Source of the DNA: Erginobacter sp964587835
GTDB lineage: Bacteria > Auribacterota > Erginobacteria > Erginobacterales > Erginobacteraceae
NCBI GenBank assembly: GCA_964587835.1
Contig: CAZPMN010000010.1
Coordinates: forward strand, 13,880 to 77,879
Length of the DNA stretch: 64,000 nucleotides
Direction of reading: 5' to 3'
Part shown: positions 42,562 to 51,191 of the stretch, in pieces
Position numbering within the stretch: the stretch's first letter is position 1
Layout of the letters: each line of letters begins with the position of its first letter
Notes under the pieces: model-generated
Seen by the model: the letters and a program-made list of their open reading frames with translations, nothing else
The model's database searches: none
Told to the model about the DNA's origin: nothing
Program-made: the position numbers and the translations under genes

Positions 42562-44595
42562 GTGAGGTCCAATTCTCTGGCTAAAGTTGCGGCTCTGGCC
42601 CTGACCGTCGCCGGTCTGGAGTCGCTCTGGAATCTCGCTTACGGCCGGCTGCCGGTTTACCTGCCTTTTCCCCTGCTGCCGCTGGTTTCGGTGCCCCTCA
42701 ACATCCTGGTTCATATCGGGGTCACCTCGGCCGTCTTCTGCATTCTCGGCTTGATCCTCGGGTTGCTTCCGTCCAAATTTGTCCGGGAAAGAACCTGGAT
42801 CCCGGTTTTGGCGGCCTATTCGGCCTTCGCGGTGTCGACGGTGGTCTCGCGCCATATGTTCCTGACGCTTGAAACCATCTCCCGGGAGGCATATACAGGA
42901 ATAATCGTCCTGGTGGCGCTGGCGGCGGCGGGGCTGGCCGCGGGATTCTCATTTCGGCTGGCCCGGGCCCGGCGGTCAGGAGGGGGAGGGATCTGGACAG
43001 GTTTTCTGGCCGCCAGCCTCTTTATCTCCCTGTCCGCCCTGGCCCTGAATTATTCCCTTCATCCCTGGGGTTTCTTCGCGGCCTTCGTCCCGCTCCTGGC
43101 GATCGGGCACCTGGCGGCCTGGTTTATTCTCCGCCGGCACCATCCGTCGCCCGCCCGGTTTTTCCCCGTTTTCTTCCTGGTGGTGATTGTCTGCGCCCTG
43201 CTCCGGGGAGGATGGTCAATCCTGGGCCCTCACCCCTCCCGACCCAACCTGGTCTTTGTCGTGCTGGACGTGGGGCGTTCCGATCGGCTCTCCCTCTCTG
43301 GTTACGATCTTGAGACCACCCCTTTTCTCGACTCTCTGGCCGCCGACCATTCCCTGGTCTTCAGCCAGGCCTTCTCCCCCGCCAACTATACCTATCCCAG
43401 CCACGTCTCGATCCTGACCGGCCTCTATACCCGGTCCCACAACCTCTGGCAGGGGACCCCGGAGGAGAGCGCCCGCTACCGGAGCCTGGATGTCCTCCCC
43501 TCCGCCCTGTCGCGAATGGGATACCGCACCTTGCTGCTGACCGAAAATCCCTGGATCTCCAATTTATATAAGGGGTTCCAGCACTACCACTACCTGGATC
43601 TCGGCGGAACGGGGGTCAGCGGCTGGCAGGGGACGATGGAAGACCTGAGCGGCACCCCCGCGCCTTTCCCGCCCTTCCCCGCCAATTGCCCTTCCCCCTT
43701 CGCCGCCCGCCAGCTGCTTGACCACCTGCATTTCCTCCTGGAGGGTTACTACAAGTGGAGCGTTGACGCCTACCAGATGCGCCTGCTGCGGGAACAGATG
43801 ATCCTCCGCCGACGGTCCCAGCCGCTCTTTTATTTTATCAACTGGATGAACGTCCATACCAGGTATTACCCCAATCCAGACCGGGCGGTGGGCCAGGTTA
43901 TCCATCCTTACGATTGGTCCGCCGAGTATGACCGGGCGCTGGTCCATATCGACCGAAGGGTTCGGGATATCCGGAACCTCCTCGACCGGGCGGGGGAACT
44001 GGAGCGAACGGTCTTCATCGTTACCGCCGACCACGGTGAGCTGCTCGGGGAGTATCGCGTCTTCGGGCATACCCGCTCGTTGTTCTCGGGGGTGACCCGG
44101 GTCCCCCTGATCCTGTTCAGTCCCCCCTGGCCCGGCCGGAGGGTGGTGCCGGAACCGGCCTCGCTGGTGGGGATGCGTCCGGCGCTGGAATTATTGGCCG
44201 GGTATCACCCGGGCCGGGATCTGCGGGACGAGCTGACCGCCGTCCTGACCGACCGGCCGGTCGTGGCTGAACATCGCAGTTTCCAGCCGGGTCCCGACGG
44301 GGAATACCTCCGCGGCTGGATGCTGGTCTCCGGGGACCGGATGAAACTGATCTATGACCCGGAAGCCCCGGGATTCCGGTCCACCTGGGGAGAGACCACC
44401 AACTTCCTCTTCGACCTGGAGAGAGACCCCGGGGAGAAAGACAATCTTTACCTGGATCAGCCCCAGGCCGTCGAGCGGCTGGAAGAACTTTACCGGTCCT
44501 GGCGGGAAGAAACCCCGGCCGCACCGGCTTTGAAGCCGGGCCGGCTGGACCCCGGTCTCAAGGAAAAACTGCGGGCGATGGGATACCTTCGATAG
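42562..44595 (+). CDS. Membrane sulfatase/phosphotransferase-like protein (alkaline phosphatase superfamily)
   Basis: The 677-residue product has about seven membrane helices in the first 215 residues and a sulfatase-fold domain after that. Metal-site motifs are VVLDVGRSDRLS near residue 230 and TADHGELLGEY near residue 490. At the nucleophile position the sequence is ANYTYPSHVSILTG: Thr stands where sulfatases have the Cys that becomes formylglycine. Thr is the nucleophile of lipoteichoic acid synthases and phosphoethanolamine transferases, so transfer of a phospho-group to a glycan or lipid fits better than sulfate hydrolysis. The start is uncertain; GTG at 42562 has AAGGGAG upstream, and the frame is open to 42421. 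Confidence 0.83.
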   Translation: MRSNSLAKVAALALTVAGLESLWNLAYGRLPVYLPFPLLPLVSVPLNILVHIGVTSAVFCILGLILGLLPSKFVRERTWIPVLAAYSAFAVSTVVSRHMFLTLETISREAYTGIIVLVALAAAGLAAGFSFRLARARRSGGGGIWTGFLAASLFISLSALALNYSLHPWGFFAAFVPLLAIGHLAAWFILRRHHPSPARFFPVFFLVVIVCALLRGGWSILGPHPSRPNLVFVVLDVGRSDRLSLSGYDLETTPFLDSLAADHSLVFSQAFSPANYTYPSHVSILTGLYTRSHNLWQGTPEESARYRSLDVLPSALSRMGYRTLLLTENPWISNLYKGFQHYHYLDLGGTGVSGWQGTMEDLSGTPAPFPPFPANCPSPFAARQLLDHLHFLLEGYYKWSVDAYQMRLLREQMILRRRSQPLFYFINWMNVHTRYYPNPDRAVGQVIHPYDWSAEYDRALVHIDRRVRDIRNLLDRAGELERTVFIVTADHGELLGEYRVFGHTRSLFSGVTRVPLILFSPPWPGRRVVPEPASLVGMRPALELLAGYHPGRDLRDELTAVLTDRPVVAEHRSFQPGPDGEYLRGWMLVSGDRMKLIYDPEAPGFRSTWGETTNFLFDLERDPGEKDNLYLDQPQAVERLEELYRSWREETPAAPALKPGRLDPGLKEKLRAMGYLR

Positions 44596-44636
44596 CTTCC
44601 TCCGACCGGCGGGGTCTCGATCCCCTCCGGGAACCG

Positions 44637-45437
44637 TCAGGCGGCGCCAGCGGGGGAACCGGAGCGGGAGAACTCGCGGCGGAGGGCGAGGAAGTTTTTC
44701 ACGATCCGGAGAAGGATCCCCGGCATTTTCCGGGAGGGCAGCCCCGAGGAAGTGCCGAAGCGGCGGATCGTGTGGCTGACCGGCGTCTCGGCGACCCGGA
44801 AGCCGGCTCTCCGGGCCCGGAGGGTCAGTTCGGCGAAGACACAGTCCCGGAAGAGCCACTCCTGCCCGAGGAGATAAGCCGCCACCTCCCGGCGCATAAC
44901 CCGGAAGCCGCAGTTGATATCCCGCAGCCGGACCCCGAAGAGGGCGGGGACCAGAATCCGGTTCATCACCCGCGAGATGGTATTCCGGAACCAGGAATCC
45001 TGGCGGTGTTCCTTGACACCGATCACCATATCCGCCTCTCCGATCATCTCTTGCAACTTCCAGAAGTCAGCCTGGTCGTGCTGGCCGTCGGAGTCGGTGA
45101 AGAATATGAAGTCGGACCGGGCCGCCGCGTCCGAGAGGCCCCGGCGGAGGGCGGAGGTGTAGCCCTGCTTGCCGGGTTCCGTCAGCAGGGAAAAATCCAT
45201 CCCGCCGCGAAGCCGTTCGAGGATCTCCCGGGTTCCGTCGGAGCTGCCGTCCTCCACCACCAGCAGCCGTCCGCCTGCCAGTCGGGAGAGGATCTGCCGG
45301 TGAATATCCCGAACCACCTCCTCGATTATCCCGGCCTCGTTGTGGGCCAGGGTCAGAACAGTCCAGCTGCCCGCCGGGGGGTGGGGGTCAGTAACGGCAT
45401 CCGTCCGTCCAATATCGTCTGTCTGTGTTTCCATCAT
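44637..45437 (-). CDS. Family 2 glycosyltransferase, polyprenyl-phosphate type
   Basis: A 266-residue GT2 enzyme with VLTLAHNEAG near residue 28, VVEDGSSDGT near residue 62, and FFTDSDGQHD near residue 112 (the DxD region). The RDINCGFRVMRR segment near residue 172 is also typical. It lacks membrane helices and ends in a basic tail. The family makes polyprenyl-phosphate sugars used by GT-C enzymes. It is transcribed towards the membrane gene that ends at 44595, with a 41-bp convergent gap. Confidence 0.9.
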   Translation of the reverse strand: MMETQTDDIGRTDAVTDPHPPAGSWTVLTLAHNEAGIIEEVVRDIHRQILSRLAGGRLLVVEDGSSDGTREILERLRGGMDFSLLTEPGKQGYTSALRRGLSDAAARSDFIFFTDSDGQHDQADFWKLQEMIGEADMVIGVKEHRQDSWFRNTISRVMNRILVPALFGVRLRDINCGFRVMRREVAAYLLGQEWLFRDCVFAELTLRARRAGFRVAETPVSHTIRRFGTSSGLPSRKMPGILLRIVKNFLALRREFSRSGSPAGAA

Positions 45438-45524
45438 CTAATAGTGTAGATGAAGCCGGTTCGGGTAACAAGCTAAATGGGCAAAGGGGTTCGACCCCTT
45501 CCGGTCCCGTCCGCTACCATCACT

Positions 45525-47417
45525 CTAATCCCCGGTTTTCTCCCCGGTTGCCAATCCGGCTTCGACCAGTGCCCGGGCGACATTTTCCGCCAGCAGCCGG
45601 GCTCCCGCCGGAGTGAAATGGCCGAAGTCTCCGGCAAAGAAGTCCGTGAAGTAGGTCTCGTAACCTTCGCGGGCGACCGCTTCGCGGAAATTTGCTTCGT
45701 TGTCCACCAAGGTCACCCCCTCCCGACCGGCCAGGATCCAGCGCAGGGGATCGAGGCTGCGCATCGGATACTGGACGGCGACCAGGGGAATCCCTCTTTC
45801 CCGCAGGAGGGAGTGAAGGCGTCGGTAATTGACGACCGTCATCCGCTTGGCCCTCTCTCCTCTGAGCTCTTCGGCCCGGAGGTAATACTCCGCCGCCTCT
45901 GCGGTTCTCCCCGTCATTTCCAGGACGGTGCCGAGCAGGCCCGGAGCCTTATCGTTGTCGGGGAACCGGGAGAGCGCCGTCCGCGCGGTCTGTTCCGCCG
46001 CCTCGTTTTTGCCCCGCGCCAGCTGGGTCTCGACGACCCGGGCATAAGCCCTCAGGTCGGACGGGGCGGCCAGCAGGGCTCTCTGGAAGATCTTCTCGGC
46101 CTGTTCTGTCCATCCCCGCTCAGCGTAATATCTTCCCAGCTCAAGATATGAATCGACCAGTCCGGGGTCACCGGCCGCCGCACTCTCCAGGTATCTTCGC
46201 GCTTCCGGTTCGTTTCCGAGCAGGTAATGGTGCCAGCCGATCTCCGCCCCGGCGGTCGGCTCCAAGCCATCCCCGCAGAGGTCGGGGACCGTTTCATCCC
46301 CCCCGGCCATATTGAGGAAGAACGCCAGGCGGAGAACGACCGGCCGGTTTCCGGGATCGGTCTCCAGCGCCCGCCGGCAGATCCTGATCCCCGGCTCCGA
46401 TGTCTTCTGCCAGATCAGTACCTCGCTCAGCCGGGTCAGGGCCTGTGGGGAGAGGGGGAGAGGGAGGAAGAATTCCAGAAATTCATCTTCCAGGTCGTTA
46501 TGGCAGCAGAAATCGGCGATCTCCCGATAGGCTTCCGTCGCCTCGGGTTCCAGAACCACCGCCTCCCGGTAGGCCTCCCAGGCTTCGGGGACCCGCCGGT
46601 CGTATAGCGTTCGGGCATAATCCAGCAGCATCTCACGTTTTTCCAGGGGGGGGTAGGTGGCCTCCCGGATCAGGTCGAGCAGGATACGTTCGGCCTCTTC
46701 CCCCCGTCCGATTTCCCGGTAGAACCTGGCCGCCAGGTAGCGAAGCTCGGGATCGGCGGGGTTTTCCGCCAGGAGTGCCTCACAGACGGAGGTCCCCCGT
46801 TCGAACAGATCGTTCTCCCAGCAGCGGATGGCTTCCTCGCTGGTGATCGGCAGCGGAGGGGATTCATCTGCGTCCCGGGTCCGCCGGGCGGGCTCCCCGC
46901 CCCCGGAAGCTTTCTCTCGCGGAGTCCGGATATTTTCGATCAGGGCCCGGATTAATTTCAGGGTTTTCCAGCGGTCTCCGAGGGGAACCGGCTCCCCCTC
47001 GGAGACAGGGCCATCGATGATCACTCTATCGTGGGCCGGGTCGTTTATCCCCATCATAACGACGACGATATCCGGGCGGTAGTTCTCCAGGTCGTCCTCG
47101 ATCCGGGCGAGAATTCTTTGGGTTGTGATCGAGACCACCCCCCGGTTGACCACCGAAAAGATCTCTTCCCCCGCCCAGCGGTTGAGTATCTCCTCCATCC
47201 GCCGGGGGTAGTTCTCCATCACGGTGGTGGACTCGCCGACGCAGAGAATGGTCTGCTTTCTTTCCTTTCTCAGAGCGGAGAGATTCTCCTTTTCCTGGAG
47301 AAAGGAGTAAGTAAAACCCGCCGCCCGCATCAGCAGTTCCACCAACAACAGTCCGAGTAAAATGCCGAAGAGGAGCAAAAGCGAATTCTGGAGGTATCTG
47401 GCACGGTTGAATTTCAT
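45525..47417 (-). CDS. SGNH hydrolase split by a TPR insertion
   Basis: A 630-residue protein with an N-terminal membrane helix (residues 10-30). SGNH block I is LCVGESTTVME near residue 58; the GND-type block is VVVMMGINDP near residue 122. Tetratricopeptide repeats fill about residues 190-500, and the rest of the hydrolase fold follows: VAVQYPMRS near residue 540 and DFGHFTPAGARLL with the catalytic His near residue 602. The same split plan is seen at 18590, but this protein lacks the extra C-terminal domain. It is probably periplasmic and acts on acyl groups of the glycan, with the TPR part for partner binding. Confidence 0.85.
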   Translation of the reverse strand: MKFNRARYLQNSLLLLFGILLGLLLVELLMRAAGFTYSFLQEKENLSALRKERKQTILCVGESTTVMENYPRRMEEILNRWAGEEIFSVVNRGVVSITTQRILARIEDDLENYRPDIVVVMMGINDPAHDRVIIDGPVSEGEPVPLGDRWKTLKLIRALIENIRTPREKASGGGEPARRTRDADESPPLPITSEEAIRCWENDLFERGTSVCEALLAENPADPELRYLAARFYREIGRGEEAERILLDLIREATYPPLEKREMLLDYARTLYDRRVPEAWEAYREAVVLEPEATEAYREIADFCCHNDLEDEFLEFFLPLPLSPQALTRLSEVLIWQKTSEPGIRICRRALETDPGNRPVVLRLAFFLNMAGGDETVPDLCGDGLEPTAGAEIGWHHYLLGNEPEARRYLESAAAGDPGLVDSYLELGRYYAERGWTEQAEKIFQRALLAAPSDLRAYARVVETQLARGKNEAAEQTARTALSRFPDNDKAPGLLGTVLEMTGRTAEAAEYYLRAEELRGERAKRMTVVNYRRLHSLLRERGIPLVAVQYPMRSLDPLRWILAGREGVTLVDNEANFREAVAREGYETYFTDFFAGDFGHFTPAGARLLAENVARALVEAGLATGEKTGD

Positions 47418-47582
47418 AACTGGAATTCGAAAAAATCTTGAAACGAATCCTTCCTGATGACTGCTGATTACAGTCTCCCGGCCCGGCTCGCTCCGGAATC
47501 GGGATGTCTTGTCCGGGATGACGTTCTGGAAACGGCCGTTAATATAAATGATTCAGACCGAAAGATGAATAGACAAACAATC
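47418..47582. other. Intergenic between divergent genes
   Basis: The gap between the SGNH gene and the radical SAM operon is 320 bp in all. The left part has no open frame or repeat that I recognise. The right part holds the promoter at 47583 and an untranslated leader of about 120 bases. Confidence 0.5.
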
Positions 47583-47611
47583 TTGAGATAGTAACACCAG
47601 TTTAGTATACT
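47583..47611 (+). promoter_or_regulatory. Sigma-70-type promoter of the radical SAM operon
   Basis: TTGAGA at 47583-47588 and TATACT at 47606-47611 are separated by exactly 17 bp. Transcription would begin near 47618, leaving a leader of about 120 bases before the ATG at 47738. It is the best promoter match I found in the window and stands directly upstream of eight tightly packed genes. Confidence 0.65.
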
Positions 47612-47737
47612 CGGATTATCAATCGGCCGGATCCGTAACCGTTAAGGTTGAGAACGCGTGATTTCCGGCAATCCTGCGGGAAGGCTGGAGAGTGTTGGCC
47701 GTCATCCGAGAGAGAGTGGGCTGGATAACTGACCGGT

Positions 47738-49141
47738 ATGCGATTCTTATTCATTATCCCCAAACAGGAAGTCCCCCGTCCGATGTACACCGAGAAGGTC
47801 TGGCGGCAGTACACCCGCTCGGCCCAGGTCCTCCCCAACCTGCCCTCCGCTTACCTGGCGGCCTGGCTGGAGAAGGCGGGGATCGAGGTGAAGATCATCG
47901 ACGCCTTCGCCGAACGGCTCTCCGTGGAAGAGACGGCCCGCCGGGCCCGGGAGTTCAACCCGCTGGCCGTCGGTTACAACCTGATTACCGAGAATTTCCT
48001 CGATACCCTGGGCGGAATCAGGGGGGTGAAGGAACTTACCGGAATCCCGACCATCGCCGGCGGACTCCATATGAGCCTTTACCCCGCCGAGACGTTGACC
48101 CATCCCGCCATCGACTACGGCGTGAACGGGGAGGGATGGAATACCCTGCCCGAACTGCTGGAATGCCTCGAGTCGGGTTCTGATCCGTCTTCGGTCCGGG
48201 GAATCTGTTATCGGGAAGAGGGGGAATACCGGGCGACTCCGCTTCGTCCGGACTCCCTGACCCTGGAAGACGTCCCCTTCCCGGCCCGGCATTTGCTCCC
48301 CAACGACCGTTACACCACGGTGATGAGCCGCCAGTGGCCGATTACCGTGATGGTCTCCGCGCTGGGGTGCCCCTTCCAGTGCGCCTACTGTGACGTCCCC
48401 CACGACCGTTACCAGGCCCGCTCGGCCGGTCACGTGGTGGCCGAGATGGAGGAGTGCGTCCAGAGATTCGGCATCCGCGAGATCTGGTTCCAGGACGAGA
48501 GCTTCACCATCGACCGGAACCGATCCGCCGAGATCAGCGAATCGCTTCTTTCCCGGGGCGTCAAAGTCAGGTGGTCGATCCGGACCCGCCCCGACCTGCT
48601 CGACCCGGAGACGCTGAAGCTGATGAAGCGGGCGGGGCTGATGAAGGTCCACCTCGGGGTGGAGTCGGGATCGCCGGAAGTCCTGGAAAGACTGAACCGG
48701 AAGATGGATCTGGAGACCATCCGCCGTGCGGTCCGCCTGGCCCGGGAGGAGGGGATCACTACACTGGGTTTCTTTATGATCGGGCTGCCCGGGGAGACCC
48801 CCGCCGACCTCCAGCGGACCATCGAGCTGGCCCTGGAACTGGACTGCGACTACATCCAGGTCAACAAGTTCGTGCCCTGTCCGCCCTCGCCGCTCTACCG
48901 GGAACTGGTCGAAAATACCGGGATCGATTACTGGGCTGAATACACGAAGGGCAACGCGGAGATCATCAATGAGCTGGCGGGGATGGGCTCGACATTCACC
49001 CCCACTGAACTTGACCTCTGGCAGCGCCGTTTTTTTCGCAGGTACTATTACCGTCCCTCATACGTCTGGAGGCGCCTGAAAAGCGTGAGCTCGTTCCGGG
49101 AGTTGAGCAACCTGGCCGGGGGAGCCCTCTCGCTGCGTTGA
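47738..49141 (+). CDS. B12-binding-type radical SAM protein
   Basis: A 467-residue protein. Residues 1-150 form a cobalamin-binding-like domain (LFIIPKQEVPRP start, IAGGLHMSLYPAE near residue 107). The radical SAM domain has cluster cysteines 211, 215 and 218 in GCPFQCAYC, then IWFQDESFT near residue 250 and HLGVESGSPEVLERL near residue 305. The C-terminal tail (RRYYYRPSYVWRRLK) is typical of the BchE-like class. The DxHxxG motif of base-off cobalamin binding is not evident, so cobalamin may not bind in the classic way. Such enzymes methylate or rearrange unreactive carbon centres. It is the first gene of the operon. Confidence 0.88.
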   Translation: MRFLFIIPKQEVPRPMYTEKVWRQYTRSAQVLPNLPSAYLAAWLEKAGIEVKIIDAFAERLSVEETARRAREFNPLAVGYNLITENFLDTLGGIRGVKELTGIPTIAGGLHMSLYPAETLTHPAIDYGVNGEGWNTLPELLECLESGSDPSSVRGICYREEGEYRATPLRPDSLTLEDVPFPARHLLPNDRYTTVMSRQWPITVMVSALGCPFQCAYCDVPHDRYQARSAGHVVAEMEECVQRFGIREIWFQDESFTIDRNRSAEISESLLSRGVKVRWSIRTRPDLLDPETLKLMKRAGLMKVHLGVESGSPEVLERLNRKMDLETIRRAVRLAREEGITTLGFFMIGLPGETPADLQRTIELALELDCDYIQVNKFVPCPPSPLYRELVENTGIDYWAEYTKGNAEIINELAGMGSTFTPTELDLWQRRFFRRYYYRPSYVWRRLKSVSSFRELSNLAGGALSLR

Positions 49142-49147
49142 TCGAAT

Positions 49148-50185
49148 ATGGAATGGCGACAGAAAATCGGCGCCCTGACCGGCGTGCTTCAGGCCAACCT
49201 CTTCGGCCGCCGCCGGCCCATCTCCTGCCAGTACGCGATCACCAACCGCTGTCCCTGGCGGTGCCGCTACTGCAACGTGGAGAATACCACCCGCCAGGAG
49301 TGCAGCACGGAGGAAGCGCTGCGGATGATCGACGGCCTGGCCCGGGCGGGGGGGGTCCGGCTCCACCTGGTTGGGGGGGAGCCGATGATGAGGGACGACC
49401 TGGGAGAGGTAATCGGGTTCGCCAAGAGGCTCGGGCTTTACGTGACGATGGCCACCTCGGGCGTCCGGATCCCCGAGCTCTTCGATCAGGTCAGGGAGAC
49501 GGATCTCTTCCTGATGAGTTTTGACGGCCCGGAAGAGATTCACGATTACCAGCGCAACCGGGGTTCTTACCGGGTCCTGTGCGAAGCGATGGATTGCCTG
49601 AAGAAAAACCGCAAGGAGTTCTGGACGACCACGGTGGTCACCCGGGCCAACATCGGACACATAGACTATGTCCTGGACACGGCGGCGGCGGAGGGTTTCA
49701 TCTGCAATTTTCACCTGCTCTACTCCAGCCCGGAGTCCGGCCGGATACCGGGGTACCTCCACCCCCGGTCCCCGGAAGCTTCCCTGGCTGCTTCCGGCGA
49801 GGAGTACCGCCGGCTGCTGGCCTACCTCCTGAAACGCAAGCGGACCGATCTCGCCGGCACCATCGGCGATTCGGTCTCCTACCTCCAGGCCCTTCTCGAC
49901 TGGGGTGATCTCTCCCAGACCTACCGGCGGGAGAAGGATCGCCGGTACACCTGCTGGGCCGGACGGCTCTTCGCCTACATCGACTCCAACGGAGACCTCT
50001 ATCCCTGCTGCGACGTGATCGGGAAGGTCCCGCCGAAAAACGTCCTGGAGATGGGGTTCCGGAAGGCATTTGCCGCCCTGCCCGTTCCCCCCTGTCAGTC
50101 CTGTATCGTGGCCTGCTACACGGAGATGAACCTGATGTTCTCCCTGAACCCGAGGTCGATCTGGAACTGGGCCGCCAAGGTCTGA
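49148..50185 (+). CDS. Radical SAM protein with C-terminal NLMFSLN/WNW tail
   Basis: A 345-residue radical SAM enzyme with cluster cysteines 35, 39 and 42 in RCPWRCRYC, GGEPMMRDD near residue 77, and the C-terminal pattern CWAGRLFAYID, YPCCDV, CQSCIVACYTEMNLMFSLN and WNW. It is a close paralogue of the gene at 17537. An extra Cys at position 27 precedes the cluster motif. The gene starts six bases after the previous stop and ends four bases before the next start, so it is inside the operon. Confidence 0.9.
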   Translation: MEWRQKIGALTGVLQANLFGRRRPISCQYAITNRCPWRCRYCNVENTTRQECSTEEALRMIDGLARAGGVRLHLVGGEPMMRDDLGEVIGFAKRLGLYVTMATSGVRIPELFDQVRETDLFLMSFDGPEEIHDYQRNRGSYRVLCEAMDCLKKNRKEFWTTTVVTRANIGHIDYVLDTAAAEGFICNFHLLYSSPESGRIPGYLHPRSPEASLAASGEEYRRLLAYLLKRKRTDLAGTIGDSVSYLQALLDWGDLSQTYRREKDRRYTCWAGRLFAYIDSNGDLYPCCDVIGKVPPKNVLEMGFRKAFAALPVPPCQSCIVACYTEMNLMFSLNPRSIWNWAAKV

Positions 50186-50189
50186 AGCC

Positions 50190-51191
50190 GTGAAATCCCT
50201 CTCCGCCTACCAGGCTTCGTTGAAGAACGTCATCCGTTACCGGCCCTTCCTCCGCCGCCTGGTAACGAAGCATATGATCGACTGGGATTTCCCCGCCGTG
50301 ATCGGCATCGACCCGACCACCCGCTGCAACCTGAACTGCTCGTTCTGTGGACCCCGGCAGGCGGCCCTGCCCGACGGTTTCTTCTCCCTGGAACTCTATC
50401 GCCGGATAATCGAGGAGTCGCTCCGCCACGGCCGCCGGCAGATGCTGATCCTCCACAACTCCGGCGAGCCGCTGCTCAACCCGGATATTTACGAGATGAT
50501 CGCCCTCGCCAAACGCCGCCGGGCGGCCCGGGTGGTCCAGTTCTCCACCAACGGGGTGAACCTCACCCGTCCCAACGCGGTGAAGCTGATCGAGTCCGGG
50601 CTCGACGGGCTGGTGATCAGCGTCGACGCGGCCAGCCGGGAGGATTACGCCGAACTGAAGGGGAGGGACTGCCTGGAGAGGGTCATCGAGAACGCCCGGG
50701 CCCTGATGGAGGAGAAGCGGAGATTGAGGAGTTCGACCCCCTGGGTCTCGGCCAAGATGGTGAGACGCCGGGGCCGGGAAGACAGCTTCGGGGAGTTCCT
50801 CCGGTTCTGGGGAGGGATCGTCGACGAGGCGGCCCTGACCCCTTTCAGCAACTGGGGAGGGGCGATCGACTACGGGGGGACGGAACCCGCCCCCCCACAA
50901 CGTTTTGCCTGCCACTTTCTCTGGTATTACCCGGCCATCCAGTGGGACGGGACGGTGTACTGCTGCTGCGCCAGCACCGTTCCCGCCGCGGTGATCGGGA
51001 ACCTGAAGGATAAATCGCTGGCCGAGATCTGGCGGGATGAGCCCCTGGCGCGACTGCGGAGGCTCCACCTCGAGAAACGGTACGACCGGGCGGTTCCCTG
51101 CCGGGACTGCACCTACTGGAGCGAGAGCCGGGTAAACCTGGATGACTGGCTCCGGAGACAGGAAGGGAAACATCGGGCGAGGTCGGTATGA
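50190..51191 (+). CDS. Radical SAM/SPASM protein
   Basis: A 333-residue radical SAM enzyme with cluster cysteines 46, 50 and 53 in RCNLNCSFC and HNSGEPLLNPD near residue 90. The SPASM region reads CHFLWYYPAIQWDG, VYCCCAST, LAEIWRDEP and CRDCTYWSES. The start is GTG at 50190; GAAG lies a few bases upstream. It resembles 37535 in its C-terminal domain. The stop overlaps the start of the glycosyltransferase gene (ATGA). Confidence 0.9.
   Translation: MKSLSAYQASLKNVIRYRPFLRRLVTKHMIDWDFPAVIGIDPTTRCNLNCSFCGPRQAALPDGFFSLELYRRIIEESLRHGRRQMLILHNSGEPLLNPDIYEMIALAKRRRAARVVQFSTNGVNLTRPNAVKLIESGLDGLVISVDAASREDYAELKGRDCLERVIENARALMEEKRRLRSSTPWVSAKMVRRRGREDSFGEFLRFWGGIVDEAALTPFSNWGGAIDYGGTEPAPPQRFACHFLWYYPAIQWDGTVYCCCASTVPAAVIGNLKDKSLAEIWRDEPLARLRRLHLEKRYDRAVPCRDCTYWSESRVNLDDWLRRQEGKHRARSV

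Noticed and set aside
47738..49141. Methylthiotransferase (MiaB/RimO type)
   Set aside because: No N-terminal cluster-binding Cys set of that family and no C-terminal TRAM domain; the N-terminus resembles a cobalamin-binding fold.
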